Shown here piece by piece: positions 6,810 through 14,298 of a stretch of 35,456 bases of DNA (positions within the stretch are counted from its first letter, which is position 1; each line of letters opens with the position of its first letter). The stretch covers positions 1 through 35,456 of the forward strand of contig CALWYD010000120.1 in assembly GCA_944385675.1 (NCBI GenBank). Reading direction: 5' to 3'. Source of the DNA: an uncultured Oscillospiraceae bacterium. Lineage in GTDB: Bacteria; Bacillota; Clostridia; Oscillospirales; Oscillospiraceae. The position numbers and the translations under genes were made by a program. The notes under the pieces are model-generated. The model was not told the DNA's origin, ran no database searches, and worked only from the letters and a program-made list of their open reading frames with translations.

Positions 6810-8172
6810 GAATCTGACAGAAGGAAAGCCCCTGCCCCTGTTGTTTTTCTTTGCCCTGCCTATGGTGGCGGGCAACCTGTTCCAGCAGCTCTACAACATG
6901 GTGGACACCGCCGTGGTGGGCAAGTTTGTGGGAGAGGACGCGGTGGCGGCGGTGGGCTCCTCCTTCCCCATCGTGTTTTTGTCCGTGGCCATCGCCACCG
7001 GCCTGTCCATGGGGTGCAACGTGGTGGTGTCTCAGCTGTTTGGAGCCGGGAGAATCCACGAGATGAAGTCCACCGTCTCTACTGCCATCATTTCTTTGAG
7101 CATACTGGGCCTGATTCTGATGGCCCTGGGCACCCTGCTGGCCGGCCCCCTGCTCCAGCTGCTGGGAACAGACCAGGATATCATGGCCGACGCCCAGACC
7201 TACCTGCGCATTTATTTCGGCGGAGCAGTGTTCCTCTTTTTATACAATACCCTAAACGGCATCTACAACGCCCAGGGGGATAGCCGTACCCCCCTGATCT
7301 TTCTGATGATATCCAGTCTGACCAACATCGTTCTGGATCTCCTCTTTGTCATCCAGTTTGACATGGGGGTTGCGGGAGTGGCTTGGGCCACCCTTATCGC
7401 CCAGGGCATGTGCGCGGTGGCCTCCCTGGTGGTGCTGTTCCAGCGGATGAGGCGCCTGCCCTGTGAGCCGGAGAAGCAGGGGGAGAAAATCCCCCTCTTT
7501 CACGGCCTGGCTGTGCGGCGCATCGCCCAGATCGGCCTGCCCTCCATGCTCCAGCAGTCCCTGGTCTCCCTGTCTATGATGTTTATGCAGGGGCTGGTAA
7601 ACACCTACGGCAAGGTGCTGGTTGCCGGCTACACAGCCGCCACCAAAATCGACACCCTGTCCATGCTGCCCAACATGAACTTCTCCAACGCCATGTCCAG
7701 CTACACCGCCCAGAATATCGGTGCGGGTAAATATGAGCGGGTTACCCAGGGACTGAAGGCCTGCATGCTCATGGTGGTGGTCTTTTCCCTGGCAATTACC
7801 CTGGGCATCTTCCTGTTTGGAAATCAGCTCCTGTCCCTGTTCCTGGACCCGGAGGATACCTCCGGGGCCCTGGGTTATGGACTGGACTATATGCACACGG
7901 TGTCCCTGTTCTACATCCTCATGGGGCTGCTGTTTGTGTGCAACGGCATGCTCCGGGGAGCCAGGGATATGGGGGCCTTTACCCTCAGCTCCATGTGCAA
8001 CCTCTTTTTCCGGGTGGCCATGGCCTACGCCCTGGCCTACCTCACCCCCCTGGGCTCCAACGCCATCTGGTGGTCTATCCCCGCCGGCTGGGCGGTGGGT
8101 ACCTGCGTGGCCCTGCTGCGGGTGAAAAGCGGAAAGTGGATGCGGGACAGCATCGCCAACACCGCAACATAA
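6802..8172 (+). CDS. MATE family multidrug efflux transporter
   Basis: MATE proteins export cationic drugs and toxic compounds in exchange for Na+ or H+. The 456-residue protein has twelve predicted hydrophobic segments in two halves. Family motifs include the N-terminal PMVAGNLFQQLYNMVDTAVVG near residue 20, GIYNAQGDSRTP near 155, and the second-half counterpart VNTYGKVLVAGYTAATKID near 270. The start is ATG 6802 after GAGGAGG, inside the end of marR. The pair is a standard repressor-pump operon ending in a strong terminator. Confidence 0.93.
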   Translation: MVKNLTEGKPLPLLFFFALPMVAGNLFQQLYNMVDTAVVGKFVGEDAVAAVGSSFPIVFLSVAIATGLSMGCNVVVSQLFGAGRIHEMKSTVSTAIISLSILGLILMALGTLLAGPLLQLLGTDQDIMADAQTYLRIYFGGAVFLFLYNTLNGIYNAQGDSRTPLIFLMISSLTNIVLDLLFVIQFDMGVAGVAWATLIAQGMCAVASLVVLFQRMRRLPCEPEKQGEKIPLFHGLAVRRIAQIGLPSMLQQSLVSLSMMFMQGLVNTYGKVLVAGYTAATKIDTLSMLPNMNFSNAMSSYTAQNIGAGKYERVTQGLKACMLMVVVFSLAITLGIFLFGNQLLSLFLDPEDTSGALGYGLDYMHTVSLFYILMGLLFVCNGMLRGARDMGAFTLSSMCNLFFRVAMAYALAYLTPLGSNAIWWSIPAGWAVGTCVALLRVKSGKWMRDSIANTAT

Positions 8173-8208
8173 AACAAGGCCCCCGGCCAGCTCCGGGGGC
8201 CTTGTTTT
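8171..8208 (+). terminator. Intrinsic terminator of the marR-MATE operon
   Basis: AAAACAAGGCCCCCGG (8171-8186) pairs with CCGGGGGCCTTGTTTT (8193-8208) with a 6-base loop. It begins inside the MATE stop codon. Confidence 0.94.
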
Positions 8209-8362
8209 ATTCCCGGACAGGAACCGACCGGGGATGAAAGAGAGGCAAAAAGACCCGGCCAAAACCGGATTATTTGGGGAAATGCGGCAATAATTTTGAG
8301 AAAATCCCGGAAAAGTCAGAACATTTTCCCTCAAAAAGGCCCTATCTTTTTTGCCCCGGCTA

Positions 8363-8371
8363 TGGTAAGAT
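8363..8371 (+). promoter_or_regulatory. Possible extended -10 upstream of the ABC-F gene
   Basis: TGGTAAGAT (8363-8371) fits an extended -10, but no good -35 lies upstream. The start would be about 50 nt before the ATG. Weak call. Confidence 0.35.
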
Positions 8372-8426
8372 GGTAGCCGTACCCCGTTGAAAACATGCCA
8401 CTGGGAAGAAGGAGCGAAAAGCCAGC

Positions 8427-10025
8427 ATGATCACTGTCACCGACCTGAGTCTTAACTACAGCGGCACCCCGCTGTTTTCCCATGTAGACCTGCAGTTTCT
8501 GCGGGGCAACTGCTATGGCATTATCGGCGCCAACGGCGCCGGCAAGTCCACCTTTTTGAAAATCCTCTCGGGAGAGCTGGACTCCACCTCCGGGGAGGTG
8601 TCCATCCTGCCCGGCATCCGCATGTCCGTTTTAAAGCAGGACCAGAACGCATACGACGCCTACAACGTGATGGATACGGTCATCATGGGCAATCAGCGCC
8701 TGTACGACGTGGGAAAAGAGAAAGAAGCCCTGTACGCCAAGGAGGAGATGACCGACGAGGACGGCCTTTTGGCCTGCCAGCTGGAGGAGGAGTATGCCGA
8801 GCTGGGGGGCTGGGAGGCCGAGAGCGACGCCAGCCGCATCCTCCAGGGCCTGGGCATCGGCACGGAGCTGCACTACAGCGACATGGCCACCTTGGACGCC
8901 CGGCTGAAGGTGAAGGTGCTCCTGGCCCAGGCCCTGTTTGGCAACCCCGACCTTTTGATGATGGACGAGCCCACTAACAACCTGGACATTGACGCCGTCA
9001 ACTGGCTGGAGGACTTTCTGCTGGACTTTGAAGGCACCGTCATTGTGGTCTCCCACGACCGCCACTTTCTCAACACCGTCTGCACCCACATTGTGGACAT
9101 CGACTACAACAAAATTAAGATGTACGTGGGCAACTACGACTTCTGGTATGAGTCCTCCCAGCTGGTGCAGCAGCTTATCAAAAACCAAAATAAGCGCAAC
9201 GAGGAGAAGATCAAGGAGCTGCAGGACTTCATTTCCCGCTTCTCCGCCAACAAGTCCAAGAGCAAGCAGGCCACTGCCCGCCGTAAGCTGTTGGACAAGC
9301 TCACCGTGGAGGAGATGCCCGCCTCCTCCCGCCGCTATCCCTGGGTGGGCTTTACCCCGGACCGGGAGGTGGGCAAGGACATCCTCTTCGTCACCGACGT
9401 CTCCAAGACCATTGACGGGGTGAAGGTGCTGGACAAGGTGTCCTTCATCGTGGGCCACGGGGACAAGATCGCCTTTGTGGGGGACAATGAGAACGCCCAC
9501 ACTGCCCTCTTTAAGATTCTGGCCGGGGAGCTGGAGCCCGACGAGGGTACGGTGAAGTGGGGCCAGACGGCCACCTTCTCCTACTTCCCCAAGGACAACA
9601 CCCCCTACTTCCAGGACAATGACGACAACCTGGTGCAGTGGCTGCGCCAGTTCTCCCCCGACCCCCAGGAGCAGTACCTGCGGGGCTTTTTGGGAAGGAT
9701 GCTCTTTTCCGGCGATGAGGTATATAAGCCCGTGAAGGTGCTCTCCGGCGGGGAGAAGGTGCGGTGCATGCTCTCCCGGATGATGCTCTCCGGGGCCAAC
9801 GTCCTCATGCTGGATCAGCCCACCAACCACCTGGATCTGGAGTCCATTGCCGCTTTGAACAAGGGCCTGGAAGCGGTGAAGTGTAATATCCTGCTGGCCT
9901 CCCATGACCACCAGCTCATCCAGACCGTCTGCAACCGGGTCTTTGACTTTACCCCGGAGGGGAAGCTCATTGATCGGAAGACCTCCTACGACGAGTACCT
10001 GGCCGCTCAGCGGGAGCAGGCTTAG
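8427..10025 (+). CDS. ykpA: ABC-F family ATPase, YkpA/YbiT type
   Basis: ABC-F proteins have two ATPase domains and no membrane part, and most act on ribosomes. The 532 residues and motif texts such as GGWEAESDASRIL, VGNYDFWYESSQL and SSRRYPWVGFTP match my memory of B. subtilis YkpA. The first domain has an intact Walker A (G34-S41, GANGAGKS) and DEPTNNLD, but its signature region reads TLDAR (155-159) in place of LSGG. The second domain has an intact LSGGEKV, but its Walker A is GDNENAHT (352-359) and the catalytic glutamate after Walker B is Gln464 (LMLDQPTNHLD). One composite ATP site therefore looks complete and the other dead. The linker between the domains (about 235-300) is charged and helical. 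The start follows GAAGGAG (8407-8413). Confidence 0.92.
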   Translation: MITVTDLSLNYSGTPLFSHVDLQFLRGNCYGIIGANGAGKSTFLKILSGELDSTSGEVSILPGIRMSVLKQDQNAYDAYNVMDTVIMGNQRLYDVGKEKEALYAKEEMTDEDGLLACQLEEEYAELGGWEAESDASRILQGLGIGTELHYSDMATLDARLKVKVLLAQALFGNPDLLMMDEPTNNLDIDAVNWLEDFLLDFEGTVIVVSHDRHFLNTVCTHIVDIDYNKIKMYVGNYDFWYESSQLVQQLIKNQNKRNEEKIKELQDFISRFSANKSKSKQATARRKLLDKLTVEEMPASSRRYPWVGFTPDREVGKDILFVTDVSKTIDGVKVLDKVSFIVGHGDKIAFVGDNENAHTALFKILAGELEPDEGTVKWGQTATFSYFPKDNTPYFQDNDDNLVQWLRQFSPDPQEQYLRGFLGRMLFSGDEVYKPVKVLSGGEKVRCMLSRMMLSGANVLMLDQPTNHLDLESIAALNKGLEAVKCNILLASHDHQLIQTVCNRVFDFTPEGKLIDRKTSYDEYLAAQREQA

Positions 10026-10086
10026 GAGGCGGCCCCCGGTGGGCCCGCCCCGGGGAAAGCCCCGGGGCTTGCCTGTAAGGACATTG

Positions 10087-10135
10087 TTAAATCTGGGTAA
10101 AATCTGTTGACGGGCATTTTGGGGTACCCTATAAT
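10087..10135 (+). promoter_or_regulatory. Strong sigma-A promoter of the Na/Pi cotransporter with upstream direct repeat
   Basis: TTGACG (10107-10112), a 17-bp spacer and TATAAT (10130-10135) give a near-consensus promoter, with transcription expected near 10142. Just upstream, TAAATCTG and AAAATCTG recur at an 11-bp period (10088-10095 and 10099-10106). That is one helical turn, the geometry of OmpR-family activator sites. Confidence 0.85.
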
Positions 10136-10173
10136 AAAAGTGGATGAATTTGAAAGAATAAAGGAAGAGTGTT

Positions 10174-10230
10174 ATGACGCAGCAACTAGGCGGGCATCGC
10201 CTTTGGAACAGAAGGAACAGCCGGACATAA
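10174..10230 (+). CDS. Putative 18-codon leader peptide
   Basis: An ATG preceded by AAAGGAAGAG (10160-10169) opens MTQQLGGHRLWNRRNSRT and a TAA at 10228-10230. It lies in the leader of the Na/Pi cotransporter mRNA, about 30 nt after the expected start site. Its stop codon falls within the 5' arm of the terminator-like hairpin at 10224-10264. A ribosome finishing this peptide would cover that arm, which is the geometry of translation-dependent attenuation. No run of one regulatory codon is obvious, though three Arg codons and a Trp are near the end. It is short enough to be chance. Confidence 0.45.
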   Translation: MTQQLGGHRLWNRRNSRT

Positions 10231-10270
10231 CCTGGGCCTGGAGTTAACAGGTGCGGGCTATGTCTTTTTT
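10224..10270 (+). terminator. Leader terminator (attenuator candidate) before the Na/Pi cotransporter
   Basis: GACATA (10224-10229) pairs with TATGTC (10259-10264), and the adjoining ACCTG (10230-10234) pairs with CAGGT (10248-10252). A GCGGGC bulge lies on the 3' side, and six T (10265-10270) follow directly. It sits between a strong promoter and the gene it should serve, so it must be conditional or leaky. Confidence 0.6.
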
Positions 10271-10303
10271 CTTGTTCAGACAGCTGCGCGGGAAGGAAAT
10301 AAC

Positions 10304-11995
10304 ATGGGAATTTCGGATATCCTGGGGCTGCTGGGCGGCCTGGCCCTGTTTCTGCACGGAATGCAGATGATGAGCTCCGGCCTGGAGGCCGCGGCCGGCA
10401 GCAAAATGAAGGAAATTCTGGAGCGGTTGACTGCCAACCGCTTTTTGGGTGTACTGGTGGGCGCGGTGATTACTGCGGTCATCCAGTCCTCCTCGGCCAC
10501 CACTGTGATGGTGGTGGGCTTTGTCAATGCGGGCATGATGTCCCTGAACCAGGCAGTGTGGATCATCATGGGCGCCAATATCGGTACTACTATCACTGGC
10601 CTGCTCATTGCCCTGGACGTGGGGGCCCTGGCCCCCATGGTGGCCTTTGTGGGCGTGGTGTGCATGGTCTTTGTGAAGCGGGCCAAGGCCCAGCATGTGG
10701 GCCAGATTTTGGCCGGCCTGGGTGTGCTGTTCATTGGGATGGACATGATGAGCGCCTCCATGGTGCCCCTGCGGGAGTCCCAGTCCTTCATTGACATTAT
10801 GGCCACCTTCTCCAACCCCCTGCTGGGGATCCTGGCCGGCGCCCTGTTTACCGCCGTGATTCAGTCCTCCTCCGCCTCCATCGGCATTCTTCAGGCCCTG
10901 GCCAACTCCGGTGTTATCGCCTATGCCAACTCCGTCTTTGTCCTGTTCGGACAGAATATCGGCACCTGTATTACCGCCGTGCTGGCCTCGGTGGGTACCA
11001 ACCGCAACGCCAAGCGGGCCACTGTCATCCACCTGATGTTTAACGTCATTGGTACGATCATCTTTACCACCTTGTTCCTCCTTTTCCCCCTGGCCGGAAT
11101 TATAAACGGGTCAGTGGTGCTGCCCGGCCCTCTGGGAGCCGCTCTGGCCTCTGTCCATCCCGCCACCCCCGCCGGCCAGATCGCCATTACCCATACGCTC
11201 TTTAATATCACCACTACCCTGCTGCTGCTCCCCCTGGGCAACTACCTGGCCCGGCTGGCGGTGCGGATGCTTCCCGACCAGCCTGTGCCCCAGAACAGAG
11301 ACGACCAGATGCACCTGGCCTACCTTACCCCCGTCTCTGCTGCCGGCAAAGAAGGCGGCCTGGGCGTGTCCGCCATTGTCATTGACCAGCTGCGCAACGA
11401 GCTCAACCGCATGCTCTCCATGGCCCGGGACAACGTCTCTGACAGTTTCCAGGCTGTGCTGGCCCGGGATACCCAACAGCTGGAGAAGGTGGAGGAGCGG
11501 GAGGAGTATATTGACTTTCTCAACCGGGAAATTTCCCGCTATGTCTCCCACCTTATCTCCATCGAGACAAATGAGCAGGGCTCTGCCATGGTCAGCAGCT
11601 TCTTTACCATCTCTGGAAATATCGAACGCATCGGAGACCACGCCGACAACCTGGCCGGCTACACCCGTATGCTGGTGTCCAAGGACATTGAATTCTCTGA
11701 ATTTGCCCAGGAGGAGATTCAGGAGATGCGGGACATCTCCCTGGAGGCCATCTCCGCTCTCCTCTATCACCAGGCTGGCCAGCCGGACTGGCTGATGGAT
11801 GTGGCTCAGATGGAACAGCGCATTGACGACATGACCCTCCAGTTCCGCCGCAACCAGCTGGGCCGGATGAAGGACGGGGTGTGCAACGAGGAGGGCTGTA
11901 TTCTCTACTCCGAGCTGCTCACTGACTTTGAACGGATTGGGGATCATGTGCTCAACATTGCTCAGGAGCTGACTAAGGCCCAGACCGCCCTGTAA
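10304..11995 (+). CDS. Na+/phosphate cotransporter with C-terminal PhoU-like domain
   Basis: NptA/YjbB-type sodium-phosphate symporter family. The 563 residues comprise a membrane part with two inverted halves, each with the signature QSSSA: QSSSATT at 61-67 and QSSSASIG from 187. The PhoU-like helical domain, from about 345, contains GNIERIGDHADNLAG and the second repeat LTDFERIGDHVLNIAQEL, and lies in the cytoplasm. In the family the PhoU part is thought to regulate transport. The start ATG 10304 follows GGAAGGAA. It has its own promoter, a leader with a short ORF and terminator, and its own terminator downstream, so it is expressed alone. Confidence 0.93.
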   Translation: MGISDILGLLGGLALFLHGMQMMSSGLEAAAGSKMKEILERLTANRFLGVLVGAVITAVIQSSSATTVMVVGFVNAGMMSLNQAVWIIMGANIGTTITGLLIALDVGALAPMVAFVGVVCMVFVKRAKAQHVGQILAGLGVLFIGMDMMSASMVPLRESQSFIDIMATFSNPLLGILAGALFTAVIQSSSASIGILQALANSGVIAYANSVFVLFGQNIGTCITAVLASVGTNRNAKRATVIHLMFNVIGTIIFTTLFLLFPLAGIINGSVVLPGPLGAALASVHPATPAGQIAITHTLFNITTTLLLLPLGNYLARLAVRMLPDQPVPQNRDDQMHLAYLTPVSAAGKEGGLGVSAIVIDQLRNELNRMLSMARDNVSDSFQAVLARDTQQLEKVEEREEYIDFLNREISRYVSHLISIETNEQGSAMVSSFFTISGNIERIGDHADNLAGYTRMLVSKDIEFSEFAQEEIQEMRDISLEAISALLYHQAGQPDWLMDVAQMEQRIDDMTLQFRRNQLGRMKDGVCNEEGCILYSELLTDFERIGDHVLNIAQELTKAQTAL

Positions 11996-12041
11996 CCGGG
12001 CAAACCGCCCGCCCGTCTCCGAAAAACACCTATGCCGTATG

Positions 12042-12072
12042 CGCGGCCGCCACAGGGCGGCCGCGTTTTTTT
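12042..12072 (+). terminator. Intrinsic terminator after the Na/Pi cotransporter
   Basis: CGCGGCCGCC (12042-12051) pairs with GGCGGCCGCG (12056-12065) across ACAG, then seven T. Confidence 0.95.
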
Positions 12073-12090
12073 GAGAAATTTTTCCCTCCA

Positions 12091-12120
12091 TGCAGCAATT
12101 TGCCCCGCCTGTGCGTCTAA
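12091..12120 (+). promoter_or_regulatory. Candidate ECF-type promoter of the sigma factor gene
   Basis: TGCAGCAATTT (12091-12101) resembles the ECF -35 (TGMAAC/GCAAC-type with following T run). CGTCTAA (12114-12120) resembles the ECF -10 CGTC, with a 17-bp gap between TGCAGC and CGTC. The sequence lies about 30 bp upstream of the sigma gene, and no sigma-A promoter is visible. This suggests autoregulation, a common trait of ECF factors. Confidence 0.55.
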
Positions 12121-12151
12121 ACAAGTGAGAGTAAGGAAGGGAGGTGGCGCT

Positions 12152-12628
12152 ATGGCCCACAGATCCAACCGGCCGGTGGATTGGGAGGCCCTGGTGGCAG
12201 AACAGGAACACCGCCTCTACCGCGCCGCCCTGGCAATCCTGGGGGATCCCCAGGAGGCGGAGGATGCGGTACAGGACACCTTTTTGAAGTTTTTAGAGAA
12301 AGCCCCGGAAAAGCTGGAGCGCCCCGGCGCCTGGCTGATGCGGGTGCTGGTCAACGGCTGCAAAAGCCGCCTGCGCCTGGGCTGGCGGCGGGTGGGTCCC
12401 CTGCCCGACACCCTGCCCACCCCGGAGGGGGAGGGGGAACAGGGAGAGCTGGCCGAGCTGTTTGCCCTGCCCCCCGCTGACCGGGCGGTCATCCACCTGT
12501 ACTACTACCAGGGCTACTCCACCCAGGAGATTGCCCAAATGCTGGGCCAGCCCTCCGGGACGGTGCGCGCCCGGCTCTCCCGGGCCCGGGGCAGGTTAAA
12601 ACGACTGCTGGAAGGAGAATCCTTATGA
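12152..12628 (+). CDS. ECF-type RNA polymerase sigma factor
   Basis: Extracytoplasmic-function sigma factors redirect RNA polymerase in response to envelope signals. The start is ATG 12152 after AAGGGAGG (12137-12144), giving 158 residues. Region 2 spans about residues 12-75, with LYRAALAILGDPQEAEDAVQDTFLKFL as the core-binding and -10 helix and GAWLMRVLVNGC. Region 4 spans about 105-155, with LPPADRAVIHLYYYQGYSTQEIA and the recognition helix GTVRARLSRARGRLKRLL. There is no region 1 or 3, as expected for the class. The stop overlaps the start of the next gene (ATGA), indicating coupling to its membrane partner. Confidence 0.95.
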   Translation: MAHRSNRPVDWEALVAEQEHRLYRAALAILGDPQEAEDAVQDTFLKFLEKAPEKLERPGAWLMRVLVNGCKSRLRLGWRRVGPLPDTLPTPEGEGEQGELAELFALPPADRAVIHLYYYQGYSTQEIAQMLGQPSGTVRARLSRARGRLKRLLEGESL

Positions 12629-14091
12629 AATATTACAAAACGTATATGGACAGGCAGCGGCTCTCCCACCAGGGGCATGAGAAGCTGCTGGAACTGGTCG
12701 AAAGAGGCCCTGTCCCCCGGGCACGGAAGACACGGTGGGGAAGGTGGGGGGCGCTGGCGGCCTGCTGCGCCCTGGTGTTGGGACTGGGAGTGTGGAGGCT
12801 GGCTGCTCCCACAGGGCCGGTGCAGAATATGGAGGACGCCCTGTACCCCGGCATCAAGGACTGGTACGGCCCCGGGGAGGATCCGGGGGACACCTCCGGA
12901 GAGGGCTTCACGGTAGAAGGCGGGGAGGGGGACAAGTGGATGCTGCCCGCAGTTCCCTACATCCAGTACCAGGATGTGACGGGGGAGCCGGCGGCAGACG
13001 GCGCGCCCGCCAAGTGGCTGATGGAGGGCTCCTTTTCCCGGGACTTGACCTGGGAGGACATCCGAGCCATCTTCTGGGGGCCGGAGGGAGCGCCGGAGAG
13101 CAGCCACCCCAAAGACCCCGGGGGGGAACTGCCCTGGATGCTGTTCTGGGAGGGGTATACCCTGACGGGAAGCGCCCTGTATGACAGCGGCGGAAGCCTG
13201 CTGTGGGTAACCATCCAGGGGGAGAACGGGCAGACGGACAGTACATTTGTCCTCACCCTGCGCCCCGGAGAACTGCCCATCGCCTGGGAGCTCTATCCGG
13301 ACTTGGAAGAGACGGAGGTGTTTGGCGTGCCCGTCACCGCCTGGAGCCGGGAGGAGGAGGGGGTGCTCACCTGCGTCAGCCAGTTTATGGCCGGGGAGGT
13401 GGGTGTCCGCTTTGAGAACCGGGGCGCGCCCTTCGGCTCGGAGTACGGAGAGGAGGGACGGGACGTGGCCGACGGGGGCGTCCAGATGCTCAACGCCCTG
13501 CTGGTGCGCCAGGGGCTGTCCACCGATGGGGGCTTTTGCCTGGATCACCTGATGGAGGCGGAGGACGTGCCGGAGTGGCGGGAGGCGGAATTTGCCTCCC
13601 TGGAGGAGGCCCGACAGGAGGCAGCCTTTGCCCCCTACCTGCCCGCAGAAGGCCCGGCGGGCTGGGAATTTTACGGGCGGCTTACCTACCAGGAGGGGAA
13701 CGAGCACACCCTGTCCCTCATGTGGAGCCGGGGCTATGACCAGCTGTCCGTAAACATCGTCCTGCCCGAGGGCGAGACGGTGTGGGGGAACGTGGTGGAT
13801 GTGGATAAGCCAGAGACCTATGACGTGCGCCTCTACCCCATCCCCCGGGCGGACAGCGTGCCTGAGGAATACCGGGAGACGGTGGACAACCCGGTCTTCC
13901 GGGCACAGGACCTGAGCCGGGACATCCTGGATGCCCGGGCCTACACCGCGGAAGATGCGGGGGATACCAGCGGGGTGCGGATGAGCTTCTCCGTCCTCCA
14001 CCCGGACAACACCCTGGTATCCTACTCCGCCAAGGGGCTGGACGCGGACGCGGTGTGGGAACTGGTGGAGGAGACTGTGGGGGTAAATTAG
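12625..14091 (+). CDS. Membrane-anchored protein, probable anti-sigma partner with large extracellular region
   Basis: I do not recognise a named family. The 488-residue protein has a basic cytoplasmic N terminus of about 40 residues (HEKLLELVER, RARKTRWGRWG), one membrane segment near residues 41-60 (ALAACCALVLGLGVW), and an acidic exterior part of about 425 residues rich in Trp, Glu, Gly and Pro. The ATGA overlap with the ECF sigma gene and the one-span topology suggest a sigma-holding anti-sigma factor, with the short N terminus as the binding segment. No zinc-binding HxxxCxxC motif is present. What the exterior part senses is unknown. An alternative is a regulated lipid or cell-wall protein that only shares the operon. 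Confidence 0.6.
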   Translation: MKYYKTYMDRQRLSHQGHEKLLELVERGPVPRARKTRWGRWGALAACCALVLGLGVWRLAAPTGPVQNMEDALYPGIKDWYGPGEDPGDTSGEGFTVEGGEGDKWMLPAVPYIQYQDVTGEPAADGAPAKWLMEGSFSRDLTWEDIRAIFWGPEGAPESSHPKDPGGELPWMLFWEGYTLTGSALYDSGGSLLWVTIQGENGQTDSTFVLTLRPGELPIAWELYPDLEETEVFGVPVTAWSREEEGVLTCVSQFMAGEVGVRFENRGAPFGSEYGEEGRDVADGGVQMLNALLVRQGLSTDGGFCLDHLMEAEDVPEWREAEFASLEEARQEAAFAPYLPAEGPAGWEFYGRLTYQEGNEHTLSLMWSRGYDQLSVNIVLPEGETVWGNVVDVDKPETYDVRLYPIPRADSVPEEYRETVDNPVFRAQDLSRDILDARAYTAEDAGDTSGVRMSFSVLHPDNTLVSYSAKGLDADAVWELVEETVGVN

Positions 14092-14094
14092 CTG

Positions 14095-14160
14095 GAAAAT
14101 TTTAAATTTTCATGAACATGGTTGTCCCCCCTTGCCGAAAAAGGGCGAAGGCGATATACT
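14095..14160 (+). promoter_or_regulatory. LCP gene promoter with upstream A/T palindrome
   Basis: TTGCCG (14132-14137), a 17-bp spacer and TATACT (14155-14160) form a sigma-A promoter. A perfect palindrome GAAAATTT-T-AAATTTTC (14095-14111) lies 20 bp before the -35, directly after the preceding stop. It may be an operator or UP-like element. The leader after this promoter is about 130 nt, GC-rich, and contains GCCGCCC/GGGCGGC near 14168-14190. Confidence 0.65.
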
Positions 14161-14298
14161 AGAACCTGCCGCCCGGCTTTTATGGGCGGCGGGCCCCCAG
14201 ACGCGGGCGCCCCAACCGGCCCGACCCACAGTGGGCGGCCGAGGCTGCGCCCAGCGCGCGTCAGGGAGGGAACAGCTCTGGAAGAGAGACATATCAGC

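Noticed and set aside
10142..10303. Known riboswitch in the Na/Pi cotransporter leader
   Set aside because: I compared it mentally with c-di-GMP, preQ1, ZTP and guanidine motifs and found no match, so I list only a leader ORF and terminator.
14122..14298. Longer N terminus for the LCP protein (ATG 14122)
   Set aside because: It would start upstream of the predicted transcription start and encode a Pro/Gly/Arg-rich segment of non-coding character.
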